From positions 1,364,001-1,428,000 of the forward strand of contig AP017968.1 in NCBI GenBank assembly GCA_002356455.1: 64,000 nucleotides of DNA, written 5' to 3'. The notes under the pieces were generated by a model that was not told the DNA's origin, searched no databases, and worked only from the letters and a program-made list of their open reading frames with translations. Every line of letters begins with the position of its first letter. Within the stretch, counting starts at the first letter, position 1. Both the position numbers and the translations under genes were made by a program. The DNA is from Fusobacterium varium (lineage in GTDB: Bacteria > Fusobacteriota > Fusobacteriia > Fusobacteriales > Fusobacteriaceae). This document shows positions 26,219 through 34,482 of this stretch, in pieces.

Positions 26219-27157
26219 CTAGAATGATTTTTCAAAATTGTTAAAGAGAGCAGGAAGCTTTATATCAAATTCTTTATATTTGTTATGAACAGCTAACATA
26301 TCTCTAAATCTATTTTCATTGTATAAAAATTGCATTAATTTTTCTACAAGAGTTTTTGAAGCATTATCAATTAAAAGTTTGTTTAATAGTTCTTCATATT
26401 TAAGTTTTTCATCTATTTTATTATATAATTCCAAGAGTTCATACTCATATTTTTTATCTTTTTTTACTAATTTGAGAAGAATAGAAAGAGTCTTTTTCTG
26501 ATAGAATTCTAAAATAGATTCAAATAAGAGCCCTGAATTTATGTATTTTTGATAAGCAGTATATATTTCATAAAGATTTTCATTTTTTTCAGCTCTTTTT
26601 ATATCTTCTTGAAGCCGCACATCAATTTTGTTTAATTCAGTAGCTGCATAATGAATAACATCTATATCATCATCTAATAAAGCTTTTTGAAGTATTTCTA
26701 CTTTAAAACTTATGTTTGGTGGATTAAATTCAAAAAGAAATTTTTTCTTTTCTTCAGAATTTTTGATAAAGAGTGAATCATATGCTCCAACTGTATTTAT
26801 GTCTATATAAAAATTAATAAACTCCTCCTCTTGCTTTTCCCTTTTATACATCTCTAAACTGTATGATTCTTCAATATTATTTTCAATATCTTTTTTCATA
26901 TCAAATAACTTGTCAAGTACCATTATAAAAAAGCCAAGTCCAGGAAAAAATATTATAAACACATCATAATATCCAATATCCATTTTAAAGATAAAATAAG
27001 AATTAAATATATAAATAAGTGATATAGAAAAATGCATCAACCAAAATGTACTTCTTAAGTTTATATAGATACTTGAAGTATAATTGTAATAGAAGTTAAT
27101 GATCTCAAGGCTAAAAAAGAAAATTAATATTAAAAGATTTACTGTTTTATTTTTCAT
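26219..27157 (-). CDS. PelE-like inner-membrane protein with helical repeats
   Basis: A 312-residue protein. Two to three membrane helices lie in the first 90 residues, followed by a cytoplasmic all-helical region (about 110-312) resembling TPR-like repeats. This architecture, together with its position just before pelF and pelG, matches PelE, a membrane partner in the Pel synthase complex. Sequence similarity alone is weak; the call rests on architecture and context. It overlaps the deacetylase gene by four bases (ATGA), with AGGAG before its start. Confidence 0.65.
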   Translation of the reverse strand: MKNKTVNLLILIFFFSLEIINFYYNYTSSIYINLRSTFWLMHFSISLIYIFNSYFIFKMDIGYYDVFIIFFPGLGFFIMVLDKLFDMKKDIENNIEESYSLEMYKREKQEEEFINFYIDINTVGAYDSLFIKNSEEKKKFLFEFNPPNISFKVEILQKALLDDDIDVIHYAATELNKIDVRLQEDIKRAEKNENLYEIYTAYQKYINSGLLFESILEFYQKKTLSILLKLVKKDKKYEYELLELYNKIDEKLKYEELLNKLLIDNASKTLVEKLMQFLYNENRFRDMLAVHNKYKEFDIKLPALFNNFEKSF

Positions 27158-28998
27158 TTTTTTTCTCCTGTTTTTTTAGCTAATTTAATAATAGTATCTT
27201 GATTTATAAATTTTATGAGATAAATATTATTATTTTTATATCTATTAACAAGTCTATATTCACCTGAAGAAATTGATTTTATATCATTATTTCTTATCCT
27301 TACAAGAGCAGAAAAAGGTTTTCTGAAATTATCTATTCCTATTTTAAGAGTATTATTGTCTTGTTCTGAATATATTTTTATATCCTCCATATTTATATAT
27401 TTTTGAGTGAGCCCTGAATTAGTAGAAGGTTCAAAATAGGGAAATCTTTTTTCAACTTCTAATATCATAGCTTCGAATTCTTTATAAAGTTGGCTCCAGT
27501 CTTTTCCAAATCCTCTGTCATCAGAAATAATATCATCAGGATGGACAAAGTGAGACATATAACCATAAATTGCAATTGCATTAAATATTCCCCATAAATC
27601 ATCCTTATCATAAAAAAAACCAGAAGAAAAACGCGGCATTGTATAAATAGAAGGGAATTCATCATCTTTTCCAATTTCTGTAATAAAAGCTCCTTTTTCC
27701 TCATCTCCATAAAATAATGAAGATATAGTTTTTAAATTTGGAAAAGATTTCAAAAGAATTTCTTTTCCTCTATTTTTTAAAATATTGCTTGGTGGAACAT
27801 ATGAATATAATTTTACATTTTTACCTAAAAGTTCTTCAACTGTAAGGGAAACATTTTTAAGTCCAGCTGCTATATCTGAGTCATTTTCCCAAGGGACATA
27901 ATTTAAGGCCTTGAAATCTGTATCTCCTTCAAAGACCAAAGGATCATGGTTATATCCATGAATTCCTAATTCTCCCTGATTAAGAAGAAGCTCTCTGGCT
28001 CTTTTATCAAGATCCAATAGAGTAATTTTAGGAATTTCTTTCATATCAGAACTATGAACATTATTATTGTAATCTATTATTATGAAACCTGAGTAAATAA
28101 GATTTCTTCTCTCAGCAAGAGCCACCATATCTTTCCACCAAATTTTATTAAAAAAATCACCAGTATCCATTCCATAACTTTTTCTGATAATTTCATTTTC
28201 ATACCTTGGAACAGGAGATGGGAAATCATCAATATGTATTAATTTACTATTTAAAATAGGATTGATATACCAATCACTTCCATAAGAAATAATTTGGTTC
28301 ATTACCCCTCTGACTATATTAGCTTCAAAAAAATTTGAATTTGTATAAATTATTTTTCCATTTCCAAAATCATTTTCCCATATAAGAGGTAAATTATTAT
28401 TTGTTTCAGCAAGAATATTAACTTTTTCATCCAGTTCTACATTGAGGACTGAACTAGATACCATAGTATTTCCAGGACTGAAGGAATCAATTCCTGGGAA
28501 AATTTTTTCTTTAAAATTAACTCCATGTTCATTATCAGAAAAATCATTTATTTTACTTATTCCTGATATTTTATTAAAAGGATTGTATTCTGTATTGGCT
28601 AAAATAAATATAGTTCCTCCTTGAGATGAAATTTTTTCTTTTATATTTTCAAAAATTATTTTTTTAAAACCTAAAAAATCATCTGTTGCAAATATAAAAT
28701 AATCATATTTTGAAGTGTCAGGAACAGCAGTAATATCTGCAATATCAAACTGAACTTTTGTAAATTCAAAAGTTTTTCTTAAATTATATAAAATATTTTT
28801 AGATAATGTAGATGAAGGATTATAAAAAATAAGATATCTTTGAGGATGTTCAAAAATTAATGAAGTATTTTTAGCTGAGGATTTTTTAAATGAAAATTCT
28901 TGTTTTACAGAAAAGTACTTTCCTTTATCCATGATTCTATTAAATTGTAAGATTCCAGCTACCAGAAGTATAATGATGAAAAAATATTTAAATTTCAT
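27154..28998 (-). CDS. DUF2194 protein, Pel-type polysaccharide deacetylase
   Basis: A 614-residue protein with one N-terminal membrane helix or uncleaved signal (about 4-22), so it faces the periplasm. It carries the deacetylase signatures H255-I-D257-D258 and H347-x3-H351 (IHGYNHDP), plus a later HFVHPDD. DUF2194 proteins take the place of the PelA deacetylase in Pel loci of Gram-positive bacteria. The expected role is N-deacetylation of the GalNAc polymer. It overlaps the pelD-like gene by 11 bases and the pelE-like gene by 4. The C-terminal 100 residues look like a beta-rich carbohydrate-binding or packing domain. Confidence 0.8.
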   Translation of the reverse strand: MKFKYFFIIILLVAGILQFNRIMDKGKYFSVKQEFSFKKSSAKNTSLIFEHPQRYLIFYNPSSTLSKNILYNLRKTFEFTKVQFDIADITAVPDTSKYDYFIFATDDFLGFKKIIFENIKEKISSQGGTIFILANTEYNPFNKISGISKINDFSDNEHGVNFKEKIFPGIDSFSPGNTMVSSSVLNVELDEKVNILAETNNNLPLIWENDFGNGKIIYTNSNFFEANIVRGVMNQIISYGSDWYINPILNSKLIHIDDFPSPVPRYENEIIRKSYGMDTGDFFNKIWWKDMVALAERRNLIYSGFIIIDYNNNVHSSDMKEIPKITLLDLDKRARELLLNQGELGIHGYNHDPLVFEGDTDFKALNYVPWENDSDIAAGLKNVSLTVEELLGKNVKLYSYVPPSNILKNRGKEILLKSFPNLKTISSLFYGDEEKGAFITEIGKDDEFPSIYTMPRFSSGFFYDKDDLWGIFNAIAIYGYMSHFVHPDDIISDDRGFGKDWSQLYKEFEAMILEVEKRFPYFEPSTNSGLTQKYINMEDIKIYSEQDNNTLKIGIDNFRKPFSALVRIRNNDIKSISSGEYRLVNRYKNNNIYLIKFINQDTIIKLAKKTGEKK

Positions 28999-30205
28999 AG
29001 AACTCTACCTCTTTAAAATAATCCTCAATTTTATTTTTTAGCATATCTTTTTTACTGTAATCAGTCATTGTAAATAAAAATCTTATATATTTTTCATTGA
29101 AAGTAACATAATCATTTCCCCATAATTTACCTTTAAGAATATTAAAAATATTTTCAGAGGTATATCCAGGATTTTTTCCTTCAAATAATATATAATTATG
29201 ATTAAAAAGTTTTTTTCTTCTTTCATTCTCTTCAACAATTGTATTAAAATAGTCCCATTTAGAAATATTCATATCTTCTATGTAATAGTGATCATTTTTT
29301 TCTGCTTCAACTTTTTCAAAAATTGACACTAAAGCATCTTTTAATTCTTCAGTTACAATTTTAAATAATTCAAACGAATATCTTTCTTTAACATTGAAAT
29401 TAAGTTTTTCAATATTTAAAAATCCAGTTATTTTATCTTTAATAAAAATAGGAGAAATATAGACAGGCTGCTGTGCATCTAAATCAACAGGAAATTCCAT
29501 TGTTTCTTTTGTTTTTATTACTTCATTAAATCTGCTGCCATCTTTAGAATTTAATGAAATAAAAGAAGACATATTACTGTTACCAAATTTTAAAATATTT
29601 TTAATATGTATAGAATCAACCATTATATATATGGAAACGGTTTCACAATTTAGAAATTGTTTTAAAATTAACATTACTTCTGTATAGAGTTGTTCAAGTG
29701 TTTTATCTTTCAGAGAACGTTTTATGTGATAGAGAGTAATTAGACTCTCTCGACTATTGACAATTTGATTTTTAAGCTTAGTACTTAAAATAATGAGTTC
29801 CATATTTTTATTTTTCTGTTCTGAATATTTTTCCTCAAGTTCAGTTTTTTCTTCAGTTAATTTTTCTTCTCTTTCACTATAATTTATTTTAAATTTTCCA
29901 AGGAGCACATTTATAAATAAAAACATAAGAAAGAATTTATAGTATTGAAACTTTAAAAAGAAAAGAAGCAGATCATTACCATTGAAAAGATAAGCTGTTA
30001 TATAAGTGATAATTGCTGCAATAGAGCCTATAAATCCGATATAAGTTCCATATTTTAATGCCAAAAATGCTACCATTATTGCTAATGGATGAAGATTCAT
30101 AGTAAGAAAATCATATTTTACAGTGCTAAAAGTATAAAATATAAGGTATATAGCAATTGAATATACCAAACTTTCTAAACTACAATAAATTATTTTTTTA
30201 TTCAT
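28988..30205 (-). CDS. PelD-like membrane protein: TM helices, coiled coil, GAF, degenerate GGDEF
   Basis: A 405-residue protein, first gene of the operon. About four membrane helices (1-105) are followed by a charged coiled coil (110-150), a GAF domain (about 160-300) and a C-terminal degenerate GGDEF fold (about 310-400) without the catalytic loop. This is the layout of PelD, the receptor that switches on Pel synthesis when c-di-GMP binds the RxxD site. Here the matching residues are W362-G-N-D365, so the arginine is missing. The ligand, if any, may differ. The start at 30205 has AGGAG. No clear promoter is seen upstream. Confidence 0.8.
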   Translation of the reverse strand: MNKKIIYCSLESLVYSIAIYLIFYTFSTVKYDFLTMNLHPLAIMVAFLALKYGTYIGFIGSIAAIITYITAYLFNGNDLLLFFLKFQYYKFFLMFLFINVLLGKFKINYSEREEKLTEEKTELEEKYSEQKNKNMELIILSTKLKNQIVNSRESLITLYHIKRSLKDKTLEQLYTEVMLILKQFLNCETVSIYIMVDSIHIKNILKFGNSNMSSFISLNSKDGSRFNEVIKTKETMEFPVDLDAQQPVYISPIFIKDKITGFLNIEKLNFNVKERYSFELFKIVTEELKDALVSIFEKVEAEKNDHYYIEDMNISKWDYFNTIVEENERRKKLFNHNYILFEGKNPGYTSENIFNILKGKLWGNDYVTFNEKYIRFLFTMTDYSKKDMLKNKIEDYFKEVEFYEI

Positions 30206-30658
30206 AGTAAATTCTCCTATATATAGTAATTTTAAATTTCACTACTTTAGTCTTTAAAATATATTAACTTTATTTAGTGAAATTCCTTTAATTCTGTGAA
30301 AAACAATTTTTATATATCAAAAATAAAAAAAGTGCATAAAAATACATTTTAATGAATATTATCGAATAAGAATAAGTTTTATTCTATATTATATTAGAAA
30401 AGTAAAGAAAAATAAAGACTTTTTTGAAAAAAATAGCATTTTAGATAATTATTAAAAAAATTAAAAATCTACTTTTATTTTTTGAGAGAATATGTTAAAA
30501 TAATGATGGTCCATTGTACAAGAAGATGTGTCTCTTTTGTAGCTTAACTTAAACAAATTAAAATTACTTCTTGTCACCACTAGGTTGACATTTTGTTTAA
30601 TTTATGATATCATCTTATGGAAAAATATAATTTTTAAAATTTCTAGGAGGTTTTTAAT
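30206..30658. other. Divergent intergenic region between the Pel-type operon and rpsT
   Basis: A 453-base gap with no gene. It holds the rpsT promoter (30585-30613) and an inverted repeat AGAATAA-GTT-TTATTCT at 30369-30385. That repeat is a possible operator for the Pel-type operon, whose promoter I could not place. Confidence 0.5.
30585..30613 (+). promoter_or_regulatory. rpsT promoter
   Basis: A perfect TTGACA (30585-30590), a 17-base spacer and TATCAT (30608-30613), 45 bases before the start codon. Confidence 0.8.
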
Positions 30659-30919
30659 TTGGCACATTCAAGATCAGCTAAAAAGAGAATATTAGTAGCA
30701 GAGAGAAACAGAGAAAGAAATCAAGCAGTAAAGTCTAGAGTTAAAACTATGACTAAAAAAGTTTTAACAACTGTAGATACTAAAGATTTAGAAGCTTCAA
30801 AAACAGCTTTATCAGTAGCTTATAAAGAGTTAGATAAAGCAGTAAGCAAAGGAATCATGAAGAAAAATACAGCATCTAGAAAGAAAGCAAGATTAGCTGC
30901 TAAAGTAAACGCACTATAG
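30659..30919 (+). CDS. rpsT: 30S ribosomal protein S20
   Basis: An 86-residue basic helical protein that binds 16S rRNA early in 30S assembly. The sequence AHSRSAKKRILVAERNRERN is the S20 N terminus, and KGIMKKNTASRKKARL is near its end. The start codon is TTG, preceded by a full AGGAGG at good spacing. Non-ATG starts are also common for S20 in E. coli and serve in autoregulation there. It has its own strong promoter and terminator. Confidence 0.96.
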   Translation: MAHSRSAKKRILVAERNRERNQAVKSRVKTMTKKVLTTVDTKDLEASKTALSVAYKELDKAVSKGIMKKNTASRKKARLAAKVNAL

Positions 30920-30933
30920 TTCTTAGTATGTTT

Positions 30934-30965
30934 AAGGGTATCCAAGTGTGGGTATCCTTTTTTCT
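30934..30965 (+). terminator. rpsT terminator
   Basis: AAGGGTATCC and GGGTATCCTT form a 10-bp stem (two wobble pairs) around AAGTGT, followed by a T-rich run. Confidence 0.75.
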
Positions 30966-30995
30966 TTACTAAAAAATATTCAGAAGGAGCAGAGA

Positions 30996-31511
30996 ATGAT
31001 AAAATTAATAGTATTGGATGTAGATGGAACATTAACTGATGGCAAGCTCTATATGGATGATAAAGACAATAGTTTAAAAGCATTTGATGTAAAGGATGGC
31101 TTTGCAATAGCTCAATGGATAAAACATGGAGGAATTGCTGCTATTATTACTGGAAAAACTTCTGTAATAGTTAAACGCAGAGCAGAAGAATTAGGGATAC
31201 AGGAATTAGTACAAGGAGCTGGAAATAAAGTAGCTGAATTAAAAAAAATCTTAGGTAAATATAAAATACTGCCAGAAGAAACTGCTTATATGGGTGATGA
31301 TATAAATGATTTAGGGGTAATGTCTATTGTGGGAATATCAGCAGCTCCTAAAAATGCAGTAAAAGAAGTTCTCGACAGAGTAAATTTTATTTCTTCAAAA
31401 AATGGTGGAGATGGAGCAGTAAGAGAATTTTTTGAAAAAATAATGAAAGAAAATAATATTTGGGAAAAAGTAGTAGAAAAGTATCTTAATGAAGGGAAAT
31501 ATAAAGATTAG
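30996..31511 (+). CDS. HAD phosphatase, KdsC family (Kdo-8-phosphate phosphatase)
   Basis: A 171-residue HAD enzyme without a cap domain. Motif I is D8-V-D10-G-T (DVDGTLTDGKLY), then ITGKTS (motif II), K in EELGIQELVQGAGNK, and GDDINDLGVM (motif III). It should release phosphate from 3-deoxy-D-manno-octulosonate 8-phosphate, a step toward Kdo for lipopolysaccharide, which supports a diderm host. The start at 30996 follows AAGGAG; the frame stays open 16 codons upstream, through the rpsT terminator, so the longer version is unlikely. Confidence 0.88.
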   Translation: MIKLIVLDVDGTLTDGKLYMDDKDNSLKAFDVKDGFAIAQWIKHGGIAAIITGKTSVIVKRRAEELGIQELVQGAGNKVAELKKILGKYKILPEETAYMGDDINDLGVMSIVGISAAPKNAVKEVLDRVNFISSKNGGDGAVREFFEKIMKENNIWEKVVEKYLNEGKYKD

Positions 31512-31520
31512 TATAAATAA

Positions 31521-31552
31521 AAACAGAACTCAATGTGGAGTTCTGTTTTTTT
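31521..31552. terminator. Terminator between the KdsC-like gene and the STAS-like gene
   Basis: AAACAGAACTC pairs with GAGTTCTGTTT, with T and A runs on either side; probably bidirectional. Confidence 0.88.
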
Positions 31553-31571
31553 AATATTTTTAAATTTATTT

Positions 31572-31892
31572 TTAAGCTGTTATAACGTCCAAGTGCGAGA
31601 ATTTTTCACAAAGTTCTTTGTAGTTCTGTTTTAAGTATTTGAATTCTTCTTTTAGCTCCTTAGAGGCATTTTCAACTGATATAAGGCTTTTTACATCTTT
31701 ACCACATTCTTTTACTATATTAGAAAAAAGAACATAAAGGAAAGCTAATGTGGTAGCTTTTATACCATTGAAGTCTATAACAACACTATCTCCTTTTTTT
31801 ATTTTCCTAGCAACCATAGAACATAATTGTAGAGCTTTCTTAGGAGATACAAGGACAGAAGTTTCAAAAATTTTGCTTAATACAAGATTCAT
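31572..31892 (-). CDS. STAS-like domain protein (DUF4325 type)
   Basis: A 106-residue protein. The central part (KKGDSVVIDFNGIKATTLAFLYVLFSNIVKE) resembles the DUF4325 STAS-like fold, used in anti-anti-sigma or signal-relay proteins. I chose the start at 31892 because GGAGG precedes it at normal spacing; a longer frame exists but lacks a site. No partner kinase or sigma factor is adjacent. A PP2C phosphatase is encoded about 21 kb away, and any link between them is speculation. Confidence 0.7.
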   Translation of the reverse strand: MNLVLSKIFETSVLVSPKKALQLCSMVARKIKKGDSVVIDFNGIKATTLAFLYVLFSNIVKECGKDVKSLISVENASKELKEEFKYLKQNYKELCEKFSHLDVITA

Positions 31893-32011
31893 GATAGAAC
31901 CCTCCTTTGTTATTATTATAATAAATCTTCCCTCACTTATATTATATATAGAAATCATAAAAAAGTCAAACTATAAAAATTCACATTTTACTGTAAAATA
32001 GTACGTTTGTT

Positions 32012-32482
32012 TTAATCTGGGTAAACAGCTTTTCCCTTTAATTTACCATCTGGATGATAATATTTCCAAGTACCTGTGGGAATGCCATTTTTAAAATATC
32101 CTCTTACTTGAAGGTTGCCATTTTCATGATAAAGAAAATAATCACCATTATCGCTTCCATTAATATAAGAAGTCTGCATAACTTTTAAACCATTTTCTTG
32201 ATAGATAACATATTTTCCATTTAGTTTTCCATCTTTCCAATTTTCTATGGACTTGAGAGCACCATTTGGAAAAAAAGTTACCCATTTACCATCAGGCTTA
32301 CCATTCGTGTAATAGTTTCTGTCTTTTTTATCTATTACTTTTCCTGTAAAAGGAGTATCTTCATTGAAATAATATGTAACACCATTTTCTTCTCTCATTC
32401 TTGAAGCATCTGCTGTATTTGGGGCAGATAAACCCACTAAAGATATTGTTAAAAACATTGATAAAATTAAAATTTTTTTCAT
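32012..32482 (-). CDS. Exported MORN-repeat protein
   Basis: A 156-residue protein with a signal peptide (about 1-20). Several MORN_2-type repeats follow (YYTNGKPDGKWVTFFPNGALK, YENGLKVMQTSY, YHENGNLQVRGYFKNG, YHPDGKLKGKAVY), each about 22-24 residues. Such proteins form extended beta sheets. Similar ones are annotated as YwqK-family antitoxin-like proteins, but no toxin is present here and the export signal argues against that role. The start is ATG 32482 with AGGTG; a TTG two codons upstream is less likely. Function unknown; the periplasm is the likely location. Confidence 0.8.
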   Translation of the reverse strand: MKKILILSMFLTISLVGLSAPNTADASRMREENGVTYYFNEDTPFTGKVIDKKDRNYYTNGKPDGKWVTFFPNGALKSIENWKDGKLNGKYVIYQENGLKVMQTSYINGSDNGDYFLYHENGNLQVRGYFKNGIPTGTWKYYHPDGKLKGKAVYPD

Positions 32483-32611
32483 TTTCAATCACCTACTATT
32501 TTATTTTACCGTGTTTTAAAAAAAAATCAATAGATATTTACATTGAAATAAAAAAAATAAAGTGATAGACTAAAAGAAACAAGATTAATTTATTGAAATG
32601 GAGGTATAAAA

Positions 32612-34036
32612 ATGAGTTTAGAGATAATAGAAAAAATAGAGAAAATATATTCTAAAACAATCTCTCTTGTCAGTGAAGATGGTTTCAGATTTTGTGACTA
32701 TATTTCTGATAAAAATAAAATGTTTATAGAAAAAATGATGGAAAAAAATTCTTTTACAGGAAAAAAAGGTGAAAAACTGGAAGTTTCATTTTTGGAAAGA
32801 GATTCTTTAATAACAATATTATTTTTAGGGACAGGAAAAAAAGAAAATATAAACAGAGATATTATGAGAGAAGTAATATATAACGGTTTGAAAGATATAA
32901 CAGGAGATATTCTTATAGGAAGTGAAGATGAAGATTTAATAGATGTTGAAATAATTGGAGAGGTAGCAGAACATATAGACTATAAGTTTGATAAATATAT
33001 GAGTGAAAAAAAAGATAAAAAATTAAATATATATTATTTTAAAGAAAAGAATAGTATTAATATCATTGAAGGAAAAGAATTAGGAAAAATAATAAATATA
33101 GTAAGAGATTTGATAAATGAACCTGCCTGTATAATAACTCCAGAAAAACTGGCAGAAGAAGCAGAGAAATTAGGTAAAGAATTTGGATTTGAAACAGAAA
33201 TACTTGATGAAAAGGAAGCTGAGAAATTAGGGATGAAAGCATTTCTTGCGGTAGGAAGAGCATCTGTCAATAGACCAAAAGTTATAGTAATGAGATATAA
33301 AGGAGATCCCAAAAGTGAAAAAAGAATAGGTCTAGTAGGAAAAGGACTTACTTATGATACAGGAGGACTTTCTTTAAAACCTACATCAAGTATGTTGGAT
33401 ATGAAAACAGATATGGGGGGAGCAGCTACTGTAATAGGAACTATGTGTGCTCTTGGAAAAATGAAAATCAAGAAAAATGTTACAGCAGTAATAGCTGCTT
33501 GTGAAAATGCAATAGGCTTAAATGCATACAGACCTGGAGATATAATAGAAAGTATGAATGGTAAAACAATAGAGATAACAAATACAGATGCAGAAGGAAG
33601 ACTTACTTTAGCAGATGCTTTAACATATATAATAAGAAAAGAAAATATAGATGAAGTAATAGATACTGCTACTTTAACAGGTGCAATAATGGTAGCTTTA
33701 GGAGATAATGTAACGGGAGTATTTTCTAATTCAGATGAAAATTACAAAAAATTGGAAATTGCTGGAAAATATTGGGGAGAAAAATACTGGCAGATGCCTA
33801 TTTTTGAAGAATACAGAGATATAATAAAGTCAGATGTGGCAGATTTAAAAAACAGTGCTGGAAGATTAGCTGGGTCTATCACTGCAGCTAAATTTCTAGA
33901 GGAATTTGTGGAGGGAAAACCTTGGATGCATTTAGATATAGCAGGAACAGCATTTAGTGAAAAAAATGGAAAATATTTTAAAAAAGGAGCAACAGGGCAA
34001 GTAGTCAGAACATTATATTCATATATAAAAGGATAA
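32612..34036 (+). CDS. Leucyl aminopeptidase, M17 family (PepA type)
   Basis: A 474-residue two-domain metallopeptidase that removes N-terminal residues from peptides in the cytoplasm. The catalytic domain has GKGLTYDTGGLSLKP, MKTDMGGAATV and the family signature N324-T-D-A-E-G-R330-L, which provide the two metal sites. The N-terminal macro-like domain (1 to about 160) is divergent, as usual. The start has GGAGG. A weak promoter (TTGAAA, 17 bases, TAGACT) lies about 45 bases upstream. It is the only gene in its unit. Confidence 0.93.
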   Translation: MSLEIIEKIEKIYSKTISLVSEDGFRFCDYISDKNKMFIEKMMEKNSFTGKKGEKLEVSFLERDSLITILFLGTGKKENINRDIMREVIYNGLKDITGDILIGSEDEDLIDVEIIGEVAEHIDYKFDKYMSEKKDKKLNIYYFKEKNSINIIEGKELGKIINIVRDLINEPACIITPEKLAEEAEKLGKEFGFETEILDEKEAEKLGMKAFLAVGRASVNRPKVIVMRYKGDPKSEKRIGLVGKGLTYDTGGLSLKPTSSMLDMKTDMGGAATVIGTMCALGKMKIKKNVTAVIAACENAIGLNAYRPGDIIESMNGKTIEITNTDAEGRLTLADALTYIIRKENIDEVIDTATLTGAIMVALGDNVTGVFSNSDENYKKLEIAGKYWGEKYWQMPIFEEYRDIIKSDVADLKNSAGRLAGSITAAKFLEEFVEGKPWMHLDIAGTAFSEKNGKYFKKGATGQVVRTLYSYIKG

Positions 34037-34043
34037 AAAAGTA

Positions 34044-34073
34044 TTTACCAATAAAAGGTAAATATGATATAAT
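34044..34073 (+). promoter_or_regulatory. Candidate promoter of the small peptide/RNA gene
   Basis: TTTACC, an 18-base spacer and a perfect TATAAT (34068-34073), starting just after the aminopeptidase stop codon. Confidence 0.45.
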
Positions 34074-34135
34074 AGAAAAAATATCTAATATAAAACAAAA
34101 ATATATAATATATTGTGGGAACTTTGGAGGAAAGG

Positions 34136-34213
34136 ATGGAAAATAGTTATTCTTTGCAGCTTATGATTGTCATTACATTAATGATGGTCTATAAGATTTC
34201 ATTTATGGTTTAA
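34136..34213 (+). CDS. Possible 25-residue hydrophobic peptide
   Basis: ATG 34136 opens a frame of 25 codons (MENSYSLQLMIVITLMMVYK then ISFMV) with GGAGG eight bases upstream. The peptide would be one membrane-spanning helix. A promoter lies upstream and a hairpin with a T-rich tail downstream, so the three parts form a complete small gene. It could instead be an untranslated small RNA. No family is recognised; single-helix peptides of this size are often type I toxins or regulators of membrane proteins. Confidence 0.4.
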   Translation: MENSYSLQLMIVITLMMVYKISFMV

Positions 34214-34219
34214 AAAGAT

Positions 34220-34271
34220 AAAGGAAGAGATGAAAAGGAAAAAATTCTGTTTTATATCTTCCTTTTTCTTT
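34220..34271 (+). terminator. Terminator-like hairpin after the small peptide
   Basis: AAAGGAAGA pairs with TCTTCCTTT across a 28-base loop and is followed by TTCTTTT. Confidence 0.45.
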
Positions 34272-34439
34272 TACCTGCATGCAGACACTTATAGGTGTAA
34301 GTGCTATAAAGCAGTAGGAATTAATCCATAGGAATTTTTGGACAAACAGAGAAGAATTGGGAGTTTTAATAGATATTTTTCAAATGTCAGCTATATTGAC
34401 AGCAATTAATTTATTCAAATAAAATATATTTAAAGTTAC
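34272..34439. other. Intergenic region, no gene
   Basis: No reading frame with a ribosome site is seen. A TTGACA (34396-34401) and TAAAAT (34420-34425) with an 18-base spacer point rightward into the terminator at 34440, so any transcript would be very short. Confidence 0.4.
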
Positions 34440-34479
34440 ACATCCTTAGAATTTTCTAATTTCTAAGGATGTATTTTTT
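34440..34479. terminator. Terminator of the PaaI-type thioesterase gene
   Basis: ACATCCTTAGAA and TTCTAAGGATGT make a 12-bp perfect stem, with a T run on the plus side and A/T-rich flank on the other. Confidence 0.8.
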
Positions 34480-34482
34480 AGT

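Noticed and set aside
29632-29645. cre-like palindrome TGGAAACGGTTTCA inside the PelD-like gene
   Set aside because: It lies deep in the coding sequence of the GAF domain, where the codons for a conserved-looking segment (CETVSI) explain it; a regulatory role there is unlikely.
30948-30995. Longer N terminus for the KdsC-like protein
   Set aside because: The extra codons are encoded by the rpsT terminator region; ATG 30996 with AAGGAG begins directly at the conserved HAD strand.
32012-32482. Antitoxin annotation for the MORN-repeat protein
   Set aside because: It has a clear signal peptide and no adjacent toxin gene; the repeat type alone does not support an antitoxin role.
34396-34425. Promoter-like TTGACA/TAAAAT pair reading rightward
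   Set aside because: It would produce only a few dozen bases before the terminator at 34440, with no gene to serve; chance occurrence in AT-rich DNA is the simpler view.
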